64,000 nucleotides of DNA from assembly GCA_001179505.1 (NCBI GenBank), contig CDMY01000130.1, forward strand, positions 17,404 through 81,403, read 5' to 3'. The position numbers and the translations under genes were made by a program. How positions within the stretch are numbered: position 1 is the stretch's first letter; the number at the start of each line of letters is the position of its first letter. The stretch comes from Vitrella brassicaformis (Eukaryota > Sar > Vitrellaceae). Below, in pieces: positions 45,454-56,500 of this stretch. The notes under the pieces were generated by a model. It ran no database searches. It was not told the origin of the DNA and saw only the letters and a list, made by a program, of their open reading frames with translations.

Positions 45454-46333
45454 CGGCAATGTTCCACATGGGGGGGGGCTTATTGGTCGACGTAGTAGAC
45501 ACTGAACACTTGCTTACGGCTACCCTCTCCTCGTTTCTGCGTGCGTGTCGTAGATTCTCATTTGTCTTGTTTCTCTTCTCTCTGACGCGCCGCCTTGTGT
45601 GCTTGCGACAGTACTTCGATTGCTTCGCGAAGCGTGCGTCGTCTGAAAAAGGCACGTGTCTCTTCAAGGACTTAGCCTTGAGAGAGACACGTCGTTGCTG
45701 CTGTGGGGTGGTATGCTACTTAAGAAAGTAAGGTACACGACCGAACAAAGAAGGATTCGTGAGCGTTCACGGGTGAGTCGTGCCATATTTGCTTAGACAG
45801 GAAGTGCGCGCTCTAAAAATTGACCAACTTTGTTGACGTTCTAGTCTAAGGGCAATGCTCTCTGTTGCCATCTCTTTGTTCGCCGGTGCCAGTGTAGGAA
45901 GGGGGAGACTGGCCGCCTCAAGCGGAACAACAAGAACGTCGCGCTTCAATCCGTGACCGTCCTGGTCCGTCCGCACGTCGCGCCTTTCTCGCCAGCCAGC
46001 CAGCCAGCCAGCCAACCAGCCAGCCAGCCAACCAGCCAGCCAGCCAGGCAGGCAGGCAGGCAGCGGGTGCTCTAACGGTGTGTGTCGGAGTGTCCTTTCT
46101 GTCGGAGGCAGACAGTCAGAGAGGACCAGAAACCCCCACGAAAAACTGTGTTCCTTGCTTTGTTTGCGCTACAGGAGCCACAGAAAGATGCGCAGAGGCC
46201 AGAAGTACGACAACGTCACGTCGTAGATTCGTACCTATCCGTCGGCGGCGTCGTGATTTGCTTGTGGGCCTTCGTGCTTCTATCGACCGGTGCTCTGGGA
46301 CGTATTGGCTTCCAGAAAGTAGGCGGGAACACC
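45454..46333. other. Spacer with CAGC/GGCA repeats, possible 5' exon of the RING gene
   Basis: A (CAGC)n tract with AACC interruptions and GGCAGGCA runs lies at about 45992-46063. The frame upstream of the RING exon stays open from about 46078 and reads SECPFCRRQTVRED and a hydrophobic VGGVVICLWAFVLLSTGA, but has no ATG until 46334; it may belong to an unresolved upstream exon or be 5' leader. Confidence 0.4.
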
Positions 46334-47647
46334 ATGACTACTATGAGGCCGGATGGCTGCCTCCCCAGAAGTTACGTCATCCCTGATGACGACGACTGCC
46401 CTATTTGCCTCGATGCCCTTCGGGACAAGACAGACTTGGTGCGGCTCACGTGTGGTCACTTTCTTTGCTATGAGGTTCGTGTACAGCACTGGAAGGGCAG
46501 ACAGTGTGTTTCTTCCTGTTCTCGCGTCTGCAGCTGTTTCTTCTGCTTGTTTCTTGTCATCTTTGTGCAGTGCCTGAAGCGCGAGACAGGTTCTTTCTAC
46601 AGGGACGATGCATCGCGGCCGACTGGCGCGAGGTCTGACGGGCGGTCCCTGCCATGTCCCAAGTGCCGCTTTGTAAGCATGAATACCCACTGGACGAACA
46701 AACTTTCCTTCGGTGCGATTTGACACACTATCTCTCCGCTTTTTTTTCAGGGATGTGATTTGATTGAGCGCATACAGAAACCGTCAGCCTCGGCGACTCT
46801 GGAATTTGACAGATTCGGTGGTCCGTTTCGCGACGTCACCGTTGGTGATACAACATGGCGCGCTAACTATTATCACCCATTGGGATTGACGGGCGGGCTC
46901 ATCGCTGCGGGCCCCCTTTTTCTTCCTCCCGAATTTGCGGGGACATTCACGCGTCAGATGTTGGACAGATTGGGTCGCGCCTGGAACCGTTTGAGTGCCG
47001 ACCACGACACGGTGGACGCCACTCTTGAAGCCCTCCTTTGGGACGAAAGCGCCGAGGAATGTCGCGCCCTGCTGCGGGATCTTGACGATGTGCTGTCTTA
47101 CTATGGCGAAGACGGGTGAGCTCCGCGCCGTGCGTGAGACGATGCGTACATGGACGGACCACTTTCTTTGCCTGTATGAGTGCTGTCAGGTGCTGTGAGG
47201 CCTTCGATGTTGAAGACGAGGTGTGGGTCTGCGGGGTGGTCAATCGGCCTGAATACAACGGGCTAGAAGGTACAGTAGAGGAAGTCATGCCGCCACGCAC
47301 ACGACGCAACAGAACTGACAACACACGGTGAGAAAATAAAAGCGAGCCCCCGAACAAGAGAGACCTGAACGTACGTGTGCTGATTTGGCCTTTTCTCTCT
47401 CTATGTGTGCAATTATCGAGTGACTCTCGATGCCGGCGAAATTGTGCTATCCCTGCGGGGCGACGTTCTTCGCCTTCCTCCCGAAATGTACGAATGGTTT
47501 TTTTTACGAAAGGACGGTGTCAGCGCCTCTCCCTTCTTGTGTGCTGGCTGGGGGCGAGTGGGTGGGTGGTCTGGGGATGTGTCGATAGACAAACATGATG
47601 CATACATGGCTACGCTCTTGTCTTTTCACGTGCATGTACGTAAATGA
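46334..47647 (+). CDS. RING-finger protein, possible E3 ubiquitin ligase
   Basis: Exons 46334-46474, 46571-46672, 46751-47115 and 47190-47327 join in phase, and a further coding block runs from about 47414 to the stop at 47647, about 325 residues. The RING is split by an intron: CPICLDAL, then CGHFLC, then ECLKRE, and after a longer loop CPKC, giving the C3HC4 spacing apart from the extended last loop. A helical region (MLDRLGRAWNRLSAD, ECRALLRDLDDVLSYYG) follows, then a small beta domain (GVVNRPEYNGLEGTVEEV, YRVTLDAGEIVLSLRGDVLRL) that resembles the KOW/SH3-like module found beside many protist zinc-binding domains. The last junction has no AG acceptor in the right phase. The start is uncertain, because the open frame extends upstream and includes a membrane-like segment; if that is included the protein is membrane anchored. 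Confidence 0.6.
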
Positions 47648-48641
47648 CTGTTTTCAATGTGCGCCTGAGTCTTGAATGCTGGCGTGCGCCGCTGAAGTTG
47701 ATTGAACTGTTTGATTGTTAAGTGCTCTCATCACCGTCCATCCAGTGTCTCATCCCTCCCTCCCATCACCCAAAAATGACCCGTCGGCGAATCAGTCCAT
47801 GTCTCTGTGACTCGTTGTCGCTGCTCGCCCATCATCTATTGAATCTCTCTAACGAATGCACATGCACGCAAAGGCCCTATGCGTATGAATGAACCACCCA
47901 GAGACATGTACACACGTTCAGTCAAATGATCGCAGCGTTCCTCTCTTGAGTAGAAGGGAGGAAGCTCAATGCATCAACACACGCGTCCATCCTCTCTCGT
48001 GAGTGGTCGATGAGTGAATGGAGGAGTGACTTGTACGATGATGGGTGAAAAAGTGGCAAAAGTGACAATCATCGAATGAGGCACAGCCATTCAAGTTAGC
48101 TAATTGACATGGTTCAATCTGCCTGACATGTCTTGCCTTATGAGATTTACGTGCGAAAAATCGATACCAAAAAGAATACTTACGAAAAATCGATACCAAA
48201 AATAGAACAGACAGCCACCATAGAGACGACCACAGATAGAGCACAGTGATCGACCAAAGCATAGAACGAACACAGCGAACAAAACGCGCCGTCAACGCAG
48301 TCGCAAGAGACAGCCACAACGAATTGATTACAGCGGCGAATTGCTGTACTTCGGAAAAACTGACACCAGCAGCTCATTCGCCGTTGTCAACTAAGTTCCT
48401 GATGTCGGGTGAACATGAGACAACACTGAATTCACCGGACAATCACGGCAGGAAGGAATTGCAGGAAGGCACGACATAACACGACACATCATCGACTCTG
48501 CCCACCTCTCGCCCCGTCTCCTTAACAAACCATCCGGAAGAAGAGCATGTGTACTCGATATCATCGCTCTGGCCCATTGACCAGCAGAAGTCAGCCTTTT
48601 GCAACTCACAGGCGTCTTCAGACTTTGCCCATCGAGACTCA
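47648..48641. other. Convergent spacer of 1 kb
   Basis: No coding signal was found. A 20-bp sequence, CGAAAAATCGATACCAAAAA, occurs twice with a 29-bp period (48154 and 48183). The palindromic ATCGAT core may be chance. Confidence 0.5.
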
Positions 48642-50585
48642 TCACCGTTTCTGGCTGTACTCCCCCGCTGGGCTCAGCATCTTCCCAAAACGATGCCGAT
48701 TGTCTAGGAATATAGATCGCCCGTCGCCACACCAGCCGTCGCCCACTCCCATGACCCGGAGTGCGTCCCGCTCCTTGTAATCACGCCTCACCATAATGGA
48801 TGAAGACCAGCACTTCACAGGCCACAGCCCCCGACGCTCGCCGGTGACCAACTTGTCGCGGTCCTCCCTGTGGTAGGAGCCCTTAAACATGCCTTCTCGC
48901 CAATTTGGCCGGAAACAGGCCTTGTCGACCCCAAAGTTGGCTTGGTCACCGTCGGTCACGCCCAACGGTACCACTGAAGGCAGGTCGTCTTGCACAAGCT
49001 GCTGAACGAGGTCGTGTTGTTGAACGACAAAATCGTTCTCGATAAGTAACAGATGCGACGCCTTGACCTGACGCATGATACGAAACGCTCGTTTGTGGGC
49101 CTCTTTGCCGCGGGATGTCTCTCTGTGCTCGTGAACTGCCGCAAATCTCAGCTTGAAGTTCTCGTCAAGCCGCAGATCGCAGGACGGGCCGCTCGACACA
49201 AAAAGGTCCGTCCTGCCATGGTCCACCTCCATCGCCATCAAGCCCTCGACGAACTCCCAGCTGCTGTTGCCGGTCGGGTGCGCACAAATCACCGCCAGGA
49301 CCATCTTCGGCTGTTGATAAGGCGATGTGTCCCTCTCGTACCAGACTGAGCCCTCTTCATTCGTCCATGCCCCAGCCTCCAAGAGCACCAAGTGATAGAA
49401 GAGGTCTTTCCCGTGTCCGTTCCCATGCAACAGTGCTGCGGCCTCCTTGCCGTCAGTGCGGGCGAAGGTCAGTCCATGCACATCCCTCTCTCCATCTCGC
49501 GAGCGATAAGTGGTCGGCGCGAGCTTCCACTCGTCCGGATCCATGCGCGTGAGCGCCTGGAAGAGCGGACGCTCATAGTCCAGCTTAATCGTCACCCCAT
49601 GACCAACGTCATTCTTCAGAAACCGACGAGTGAAGAACAGCTGATCGTCCTGCCCGGATGGATACTTCTCCAGACAGAGGGATAGAGCACCCGCACGACC
49701 TGCATACCCGCCGGAGTTGAGGAATCGGTACGCGTCTTTGGTCGGCGGCATGGGATATTCGTCCTTGAGGCGCCGGTCGGGCCATAATCCGAGCTCGCTG
49801 TCGATATGTGGCCATGGGCAGGAGACAGAAGGCAGACAGACAGACAAGGACACACGTAGATATGTGTGGGCTGTCTGCGTGACTGGTGACTTAAGTGCCT
49901 CACCTGGAGACGATGATGGTCGTGTTGTCATTGTCAGGTATGAGCAGACGCAGACGTCGCTCCAGCTCTTCATTTGGCACCCGCAGGACCCCGTCATACC
50001 TGCAGCGGGTGAGAGATCAAGCAAGGGGCTCTTGCTCAGCAACTGTTTTCCACACCCACCCATCAGTGAAGACGACCAACAAATCTGGATCCTGCTGGGA
50101 CAGCCATCGCCTCATGACCTCAAGCTTGATTGTTCTGGGGTCGCCTTTGCGTTTCTTCTCGTTCTGTCCGATGGTCACTAGGTCCACACCGTAATACCTT
50201 GCTGTGAGAAGGACAAAACACACAAATCAACAGACAGAATGACGTGCTGAGACTTTCCCTCCCACCTGATCGCGACAACGCTCTATAGCCCGGGTTCGTT
50301 TGATTTTGCCCCACTGTGACGAGAACGAAGGGCGGAAGAGACCCGTCGGCTGATGATAGCGCCACCTGCAGGACATGTGCACGTGCATAAATGTGCACTG
50401 CACTCAGCGCAGCTCACTTGTTGTTGGTCCGCTGCATCGGTCCCTGACGGACAACTGACGATGCCTCTCAGCTGAGAGGTCAGCCATCCCCGCCGACTGA
50501 CAGACAGACCGACCAGAAAGGAGATGAGGAACACGCTCAGCGACGCTGCGGCGAAAAGGAAGAGGTGACGAAAGACGCGCGACAT
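48642..50585 (-). CDS. PLOD-type glycosyltransferase (procollagen glucosyl/galactosyltransferase-like), without lysyl hydroxylase domain
   Basis: Five exons, 50585-50418, 50365-50266, 50201-50060, 49999-49904 and 49797-48642, give 553 residues. A membrane anchor (FLFAAASLSVFLISFLVGLS) comes first. The catalytic GT-A domain has VLVTVGQNQ, LLVVFTDGYDGVL at the DxD site and FLNSGGYAGRAG plus DDQLFFTRRFL, the hallmarks of the N-terminal glycosyltransferase domain of PLOD/lysyl hydroxylase 3. A second GT-like accessory domain follows (SHLLLIENDFVVQQHDL, VTDGDQANFG, SSSIMVRRDY). In animals a 2-oxoglutarate iron-dependent hydroxylase domain comes next; here the protein stops. The enzyme probably glycosylates hydroxylysine- or hydroxyproline-like acceptors in the ER or Golgi. 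The intron-poor 1.16-kb last exon contrasts with its neighbours. Confidence 0.8.
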
Positions 50586-50901
50586 CCTGAAGAGGGAACG
50601 AATTACGCCGTTCCGGAAAGAAGGGGGGACACGGCGAGGCGAGAGTGTTCCATGCTGGCAGGCCAATCCCCTGAGTTTGCGCTAACGGCTGTACTGTAAA
50701 TTCTGTTTCGGATGAACACCTGAGGATGACGCTCATGCCGACGATGAGCACCGACGTCGTGGACTTCAGTTACGCAGCACTGGAGGGCGCGTCACTGGAG
50801 CGATGGCTTCCGTCGACTTTCGGGCGATGTAGGAAGAAATCACGCTGACAGTGCGGAGAAACGAATCCAACACAGACAACTTACAGGTGATTCATCACTG
50901 C

Positions 50902-50933
<32 letters not shown>

Positions 50934-50962
50934 CTGTTGCCCCTGCTCTCTCCAGCCGTTCA
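50586..50962. promoter_or_regulatory. Divergent spacer with GCGCTAACGG element
   Basis: This 377-bp spacer lies between the PLOD-type gene and the orphan gene at 50963. It carries GCGCTAACGG (50679-50688), the reverse complement of the CCGTTAGCGC in the spacer at 9150-9159. A (GACA)n tract at 50903-50932 lies nearer the right gene. An ATG at 50726 opens a 40-residue frame that does not join downstream in phase. Confidence 0.4.
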
Positions 50963-52142
50963 ATGCAGGACTCACTTACTGTGGCTGTGAGGATGGGCCC
51001 TTTTCGTTCGGAGCGCTGGATCAATCGTTACGTCCGCAAGCTCGAGAAATGCGTCCTCGTCAAGGAAGTCGTGCTTGACACGTGGGTGCCGCCCGGCCAG
51101 TCCATCGATGACTTCCGAGGGGTGCTGCAAGAGCAACTAACAGGGCTCAGCGTCAGCGTCGTAGAATTCATGGCCCGTATGACAGGCTCTCGCCTCACGG
51201 CTGTGGCTATCCTGACTGCGTCCCCCCCCACTGGTCAGCGCACGCCTTCCCCTCCGCGTCGGCGGCAGTGAAGGCGCTCAGGTGCGATGGACTGTCGGGA
51301 ACACGACGCTCCATATATCGGGACTGACAAAACACGAAAAGGACAAGGTACGGCAGGCACATGCAGGGGCGTCGCGTGGATGTATGGACGTGTACTTCCG
51401 TATGCGACAGGAATGGGGAGTGCCGCGATGTGCCGCAGGGGACAGCTTGCCCGACACTGCTCTCCTCAAAGCAGACGAAAACAACTGGGAGTGGGTTGGC
51501 GGAAGAGGTGACAGCCACTGAAATTTCATGAACACTGTGGCCTGACCCACATAATTGCTTCTTGATGTGGGTTTTGGCAGCAAACGCGATCAAGGCAATA
51601 TGGAGCGAGAAGATTTTGTCCGAACCCGCGAGGTCACCGTCACCAGCTTCTCCAAAGTCGATGCCACTCCCGAGCAAGAGTTGGGAGACATCTACGAACG
51701 CTTCAAGGACACAAGAGGCACACATACACGGCAGGCACGCACGCGGACGAGTAAGAGAACAGGCAACGGACGGGATGAGTGCATTGGTGAATGTGATGTC
51801 TCCGTTTGTGTGTCGTCAAAAACAGAGGAGGAGACGGGGAGTGGGTCTCAGGAGGAGCGAGACATACGACGCACTGGGCCTCTAGGCAAGGAACTGTATG
51901 CGGGCCTGCACGGCAGCGAGGCTGAGGACAGCCCTTCCCTCTACGTCGGAACAAATCAATTCCTCTATCACGTAAGCACACAAACATGCGCTTCACGACC
52001 CGCAGCTGCGCTCCTGTGCTGTCACGCGTCCTGTCGGCCGTTGTGTCAGACGATGATCGTGGCGCAGGCACTCCAGCGGAAGGCCAATGCACTGGCAAAG
52101 AAAAGTGATGGCAGGGCGAGATTGTGGCCCTCAAGGCTCTAG
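50963..52142 (+). CDS. Protein of unknown function
   Basis: Six exons, 50963-51233, 51274-51347, 51411-51490, 51581-51750, 51826-51971 and 52050-52142, close in phase and give 277 residues. The N-terminal 100 residues are compact and mixed (RSERWINRYVRKLEKCVLV, VLDTWVPPGQSIDDFRGVLQ, VVEFMARMTGS); the middle is charged (FSKVDATPEQELGDIYERF); the end is basic (ALQRKANALAKKSD). No signal peptide or membrane segment is present. The first intron is only 40 nt. I do not recognise a family; a nucleic-acid-binding or organellar protein is possible but unsupported. The start at 50963 was taken because an upstream exon could not be joined in phase. Confidence 0.5.
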
Positions 52143-52974
52143 AAGTGAAGATGGTGAATCGGCTGGATCGGGCCTTGCGTTAGCTAAGACATAGACGGGT
52201 GCTTGTAGAGAGTGCTGATGGCTTCCAAGCCGTCAGTCACATTTTCTGCCTGCAGACATTTTCATATGCATGGCCTTTTAACTTGTATTTTGGCGCCATC
52301 GTGAGGCTTCGCAATGGTCTTTGGTGTCTGTGCTTGGTGATGTCAATGGTGATGTCGCAAGGGTCTTTGCTGTCGGCTCGTGCCGGTGGTTGGAGAGAGA
52401 CAAACGAGTGCGTGTGCGTGTGTGTATGTGTGTTGGGGGGGAATACGTGTGGGGCTGTCTACCGGTCAGTGGGCTCCAAAAACACAGCGAGCCGCAGACA
52501 GGTCGGCGGGCATACATGCGTGACGGAAAAAGAGACGTGACGATGATGCATGGTGTAAGGGCAGAGCGAGAAGCACAGTGCGTGCACAAAGATGCCTTTA
52601 TGCTGGTTCGAGTGATGATGACAGGAGAGACAAATCGAGGGCTGTGTCCAGTAGATGCTGTGTGGCGGCTTTCTCATTCTCATTGTGTGATTGGCTGGCT
52701 CTCCTGTCTCTAATTCTTCTACGTGGGGGTGGCCCTGTGTCTCGTCTGTGTGTGGTGAGTGAGCGAGTGAGGAGGTAGGTTTTCGATGAATGCCGGCCGA
52801 GACTCGAGAGGCACGTGGATTGCTTCATGCATGACACACCCGTGTACAGCTTGGTCCGCCCATTCTCCCTCCCGTCAGTCAGCCATGGCAGCCAACCGAC
52901 GAGTAATAGCATGTACATGCGAATGACTTGCTTGTCGGTATTTCCACGTGTATTCAGGATAGAATCAATATCAG
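52143..52974. other. Convergent spacer of 0.8 kb
   Basis: Read on both strands, this segment shows only short frames in GT- and GA-rich sequence and no repeat unit above the background. It separates two genes whose 3' ends face each other. Confidence 0.5.
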
Positions 52975-53427
52975 CTAACGCTGTGATCGGAAGAGCAGGA
53001 CGGTCTTTTCTGCTGGAATGACATCGAAGAACGCTATCCACTTGGCGTCATACGTGATGGACATGCTGCAAACAACACAACAACACGGAAACGCCATCGA
53101 GACCACCCAGAAAAAGGTTACAGATGTGCACTCCATCCTGTCTGCAGTGCAGTGATGTCTGTCATGCAAGTCTGTCCGTGCGTACCCGAAGCTTTTGCCG
53201 ACGATGCATTGCCACGCGCCCTTGCCGCCCGTGTTGAACGCCAGGTCCTCGTCACACCTTTTCTTGATGGCGGTGGCGATGTCCTTCTCCAGCTTGTGGG
53301 CCTCCATGGCCTCATGGGCGTAAACCTGAGCCTGGTGGAGCAGCTCAGCTGGGAGGTCGCAGTACCGGATGCTCATGGGCGGCAGAAGGACTTTCTTCTC
53401 CGTCTCCTCCTCATCAATGTCCGACAT
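52975..53427 (-). CDS. Dynein light chain, LC8/DYNLL family
   Basis: Two exons, 53427-53186 and 53065-52975, give 110 residues, about 20 longer than canonical LC8 because of an acidic N-terminal tail (DIDEEETEKK). The LC8 core is clear: QAQVYAHEAMEAHKLEKDIATAIKK for the two helices, WQCIVGKSFGMSITYDAKWI for the central strands and KTVLLFRSQR at the end. LC8 proteins form dimers that bind short linear motifs and serve as hub subunits of dynein motors and other complexes. The inserted FNTGGKG loop suggests a divergent paralogue, possibly axonemal. Head to head with the anoctamin gene. Confidence 0.9.
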   Translation of the reverse strand: MSDIDEEETEKKVLLPPMSIRYCDLPAELLHQAQVYAHEAMEAHKLEKDIATAIKKRCDEDLAFNTGGKGAWQCIVGKSFGYARTDLHDRHHCTADRMECTSVTFFWVVSMAFPCCCVVCSMSITYDAKWIAFFDVIPAEKTVLLFRSQR

Positions 53428-53577
53428 TGTGGCAGAATCCTATTCAAAGGTAGATGGGGCAACACTTGGGAGGAAAAGGAGGAGAAACGGTTGAAGCGCC
53501 CGGGGGATGAACGCCGTGAAACGTGTGCGCGCGCCCTTGGCCTGCCCGATAGCCAAGCCTTGCAGCATCTGACCGCC
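53428..53577. promoter_or_regulatory. 150-bp divergent spacer between LC8 and anoctamin genes
   Basis: The spacer lies between opposed start codons. The anoctamin frame remains open through part of it but without another ATG. It contains AAACGGTTGAAGCGCC (53488-53503), a loose match to the CCGTTAGCGC element. Bidirectional promoter role is inferred. Confidence 0.4.
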
Positions 53578-56500
53578 ATGTACGAACCTTTGGGCGGCGG
53601 CCCCGGTATGGCGACGCCAGGGACCGCAGACATCCAGTTGGGGCAGCTTGCCGGTGCCCGCTATGACATCTGCCTGGTCTTCCCATACAAGACCTCCAGC
53701 CGCGTCAAATACGGCGAGCATTCCGACCCCGTGCTGAATGACCCCAGCAGCAGGGAGCGGCGGCAGATGGAGCGGTGGGACAAGAAGCGCAGCAGCGTCC
53801 TCAAACAGCTCGTCAACTGCGGACTGGAGGTCAAGCCCTTCTACTCGAGGGACAAAGATGAGGTCTTCTGCAAAATCGGTACACTCATATAGCGGTTGGG
53901 GAGATGGATGGATGGATGGATGACATGAAAGTGCATATGTGATGGATGTCATGGGTGTCGCTGATGTGTTGTGTTGTGTTGTGTGTGTGTGTGGTGGATG
54001 CAGGAACTGACATAGCCAAGTTGCAGGAGGTGGCTGAGATGACCAAGCACAAGCTGCAGATGAAGGAGGAGTACCTGGGGGCCCACGCACCGTACATCAA
54101 GGACTTCCCCGGCAGGCCGGACGTCAACTACGCCGACCGCAAGGTCGTTTCACACGTGTACAAGCCACGCGACGATGAGGACTTCCCTACCGCCGACTCG
54201 ATCTTCAGGTCAGGCAGGGAGGGGGGGAGGGGGGGAGAGTGGGAGGGACGACACGCATTAAGGCGGATACATCATGCGCGCGCTTGTTGTCTGTGGGTGG
54301 TTGTGTCAGGACTGCTGATCGCATTCAGTTGCTGGACCACGTGATCCGCTCCAAGGACAAGGGGTGCGCGGGAGTCGGTAAGCAGGGCGCCTAGGCACAG
54401 ACAGACGGAGAGGTGTGTATGGATGCTTTGATGGATGGATGGATGGATGGTGGTTGTGTGTGGGTGCGCTGCAGATATCGGTGCGTTGGTCAAGACGGGC
54501 GACCTGAAGGCGTATTTCCCGCTGCATGAGAACAAGAAGCTGGATGAGCTCGACAGCACCTGGTGGAGCTGCTTCGTCACTGCCGCTAATGCTAACAAGG
54601 TCAGGCTCCTCGTCTGCCCATGGATGGATGGATGGATGGATCGTGTGCGCGACCCGCCTCACATCTGTGTGGCGCATTGTTTTGCCTGTCTTTGTCCGTC
54701 AGGTTCGCGACTACTTTGGTGAGCGCATCGGGTTCTACTTCTCGTGGAACGCGCACTTCAGCAAATGGCTCTTCATGGCCACACTCATCGCCGCCATATT
54801 CATCATCGGTAGGTAACACCCCCCAGGCACCACACCAACTCGCATCGGTGGATACGCTTATGGATGAATGCTGTGGTGTCTTGTATGTCAGCTGACGTTG
54901 GGGCGGGCACGCCTGACAACACGCTCGCCCCCATTTTCTGCATCATCATGGTCACTCACCCACCCATTCACGCACTCGATGGATGGATGGATGGACGGAT
55001 GGATGGGTGCCTTTAGGCGTTGTGGTCGATCCTGTTCACGCACTACTGGCGGCGCAAGGCCCACAGCTATGCGTTGGAGTGGGGGGTTTTCGACCTGGAG
55101 CCCGAGCTCGAGGCGCCCCGGCCGGAGTTCTTCGGCACATACCGCATCAATCCAATCACCGAGAAACAAGACCTATACTACCCCTGGACGGTAGGGTACA
55201 CGACAAAGCCACCCTTTTTGTGGATGGAATGGCGTGTGGCGTGAGTGTGTGTGTGGTCGTCCATTAGTCGCGGGTGTTGTCGGTGCTGCTGAGTTATGCG
55301 GTGATAACTGTGACGCTGGTTGCGATGCTGATAGTCATGGCGACGGTGTTTGTGTTCCGCCACCTCTACCACCACGAAGTGCCCTTTGGACGCATCACAT
55401 TCATGCTGCTCCTCGCCGTCGTCGTGGACGCACTCAACGTACGCCGCCCACCTACCAGCCACCTGTGTCGATGACACCGTGCACCTGTCTGCACCTGTGT
55501 GTGTGTGTGTGTGTGTGCAGTCCATCTTTTCGTGGGTGGTCAAGATTCTCAACGACCGCGAGAACTACCGCACGCAGACCGACTACGAGGCAAGAACCGC
55601 TCCACACAAAAAAAACTGTGGACATTCCTTTCTCTCTGTCTCTCCCTCTGTTGGCAGAACGCGCTGTTAGCCAAGACGGTTGTCTTCAAGTTCGTCAACT
55701 CGTACGCCGCCCTCTACTACATCGCCTTCTTCAAAGACCACTCCACCACATTCGGTCGGGAACACCCATACCTTGTCATGCAGACGCACAGACGCACCAA
55801 CGCATGGATGCATGTATTGTGGGTGCTGGTGGTGCGGGTCGTCAGGTCTGACGATGCACTGCGCGCGTGGCGACTGCATGATTGACCTGTCGTGGCAGCT
55901 GGCGGCGTTCTTCCTCTACAGACTCATCGCCTCCAACTTCATCGAGGTATGCAACAATGCGGGCTGTGCAGGGAATGGGTGCGGGTGGGTGGATGCATGT
56001 ATAATGTGTGCAGTTGTTGTGGCCCAAGGTGGTGTATCTGCTCAAGAGCTGGATGGAGCGACGCGCCTTCAAGGGGTCCAGAGGGGCAGTGCTACAGGTA
56101 CCCACACCAACATGCACGTCACATCCAGCAAGCCAATGAGAGGCTTTTACGGTGTGATGTGGTGTGATGCCAATGACAGGATATGTCCCAGTCTGAGCAG
56201 CAGTGCAAGAAAGAGTCCTACAATCCATTCGATGACTTCGACGAAAGTCAGCCAAGACATCTTGTACACACACACATGAAGACGCATCTCATTCTCTCTC
56301 TCGTAACCATTCAGTGGTGGTACAGTTCGGCTATTGCAGTCTGTTTGTGGTCGCCACCCCCTGGATATTGCCACTCGTAAGAAAGGCCACCCGCACGGAA
56401 ACCGATGGACGCATCAACACATCTGCATGACATGCGGCTCTTCCTGTCTGCCTGTGTGCTTGTGTGTGTGGCCAGGCTGTGTTGGCCAACGTGGTTGAGT

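Noticed and set aside
45992-46063. CAGC/GGCA tract as a CRISPR or structured array
   Set aside because: Units are 4 bp with no spacers, so it is an ordinary tetranucleotide repeat in a eukaryotic genome.
47648-48641. tRNA or snRNA genes in the AT-richer spacer
   Set aside because: I found no cloverleaf-like arms, GTTCRANNC box B or snRNA landmarks; a covariance-model scan would be needed to be sure.
50726-50848. 40-residue ORF as first exon of the orphan gene at 50963
   Set aside because: Every donor in it leaves a phase that gives a stop or breaks the frame at the next exon.
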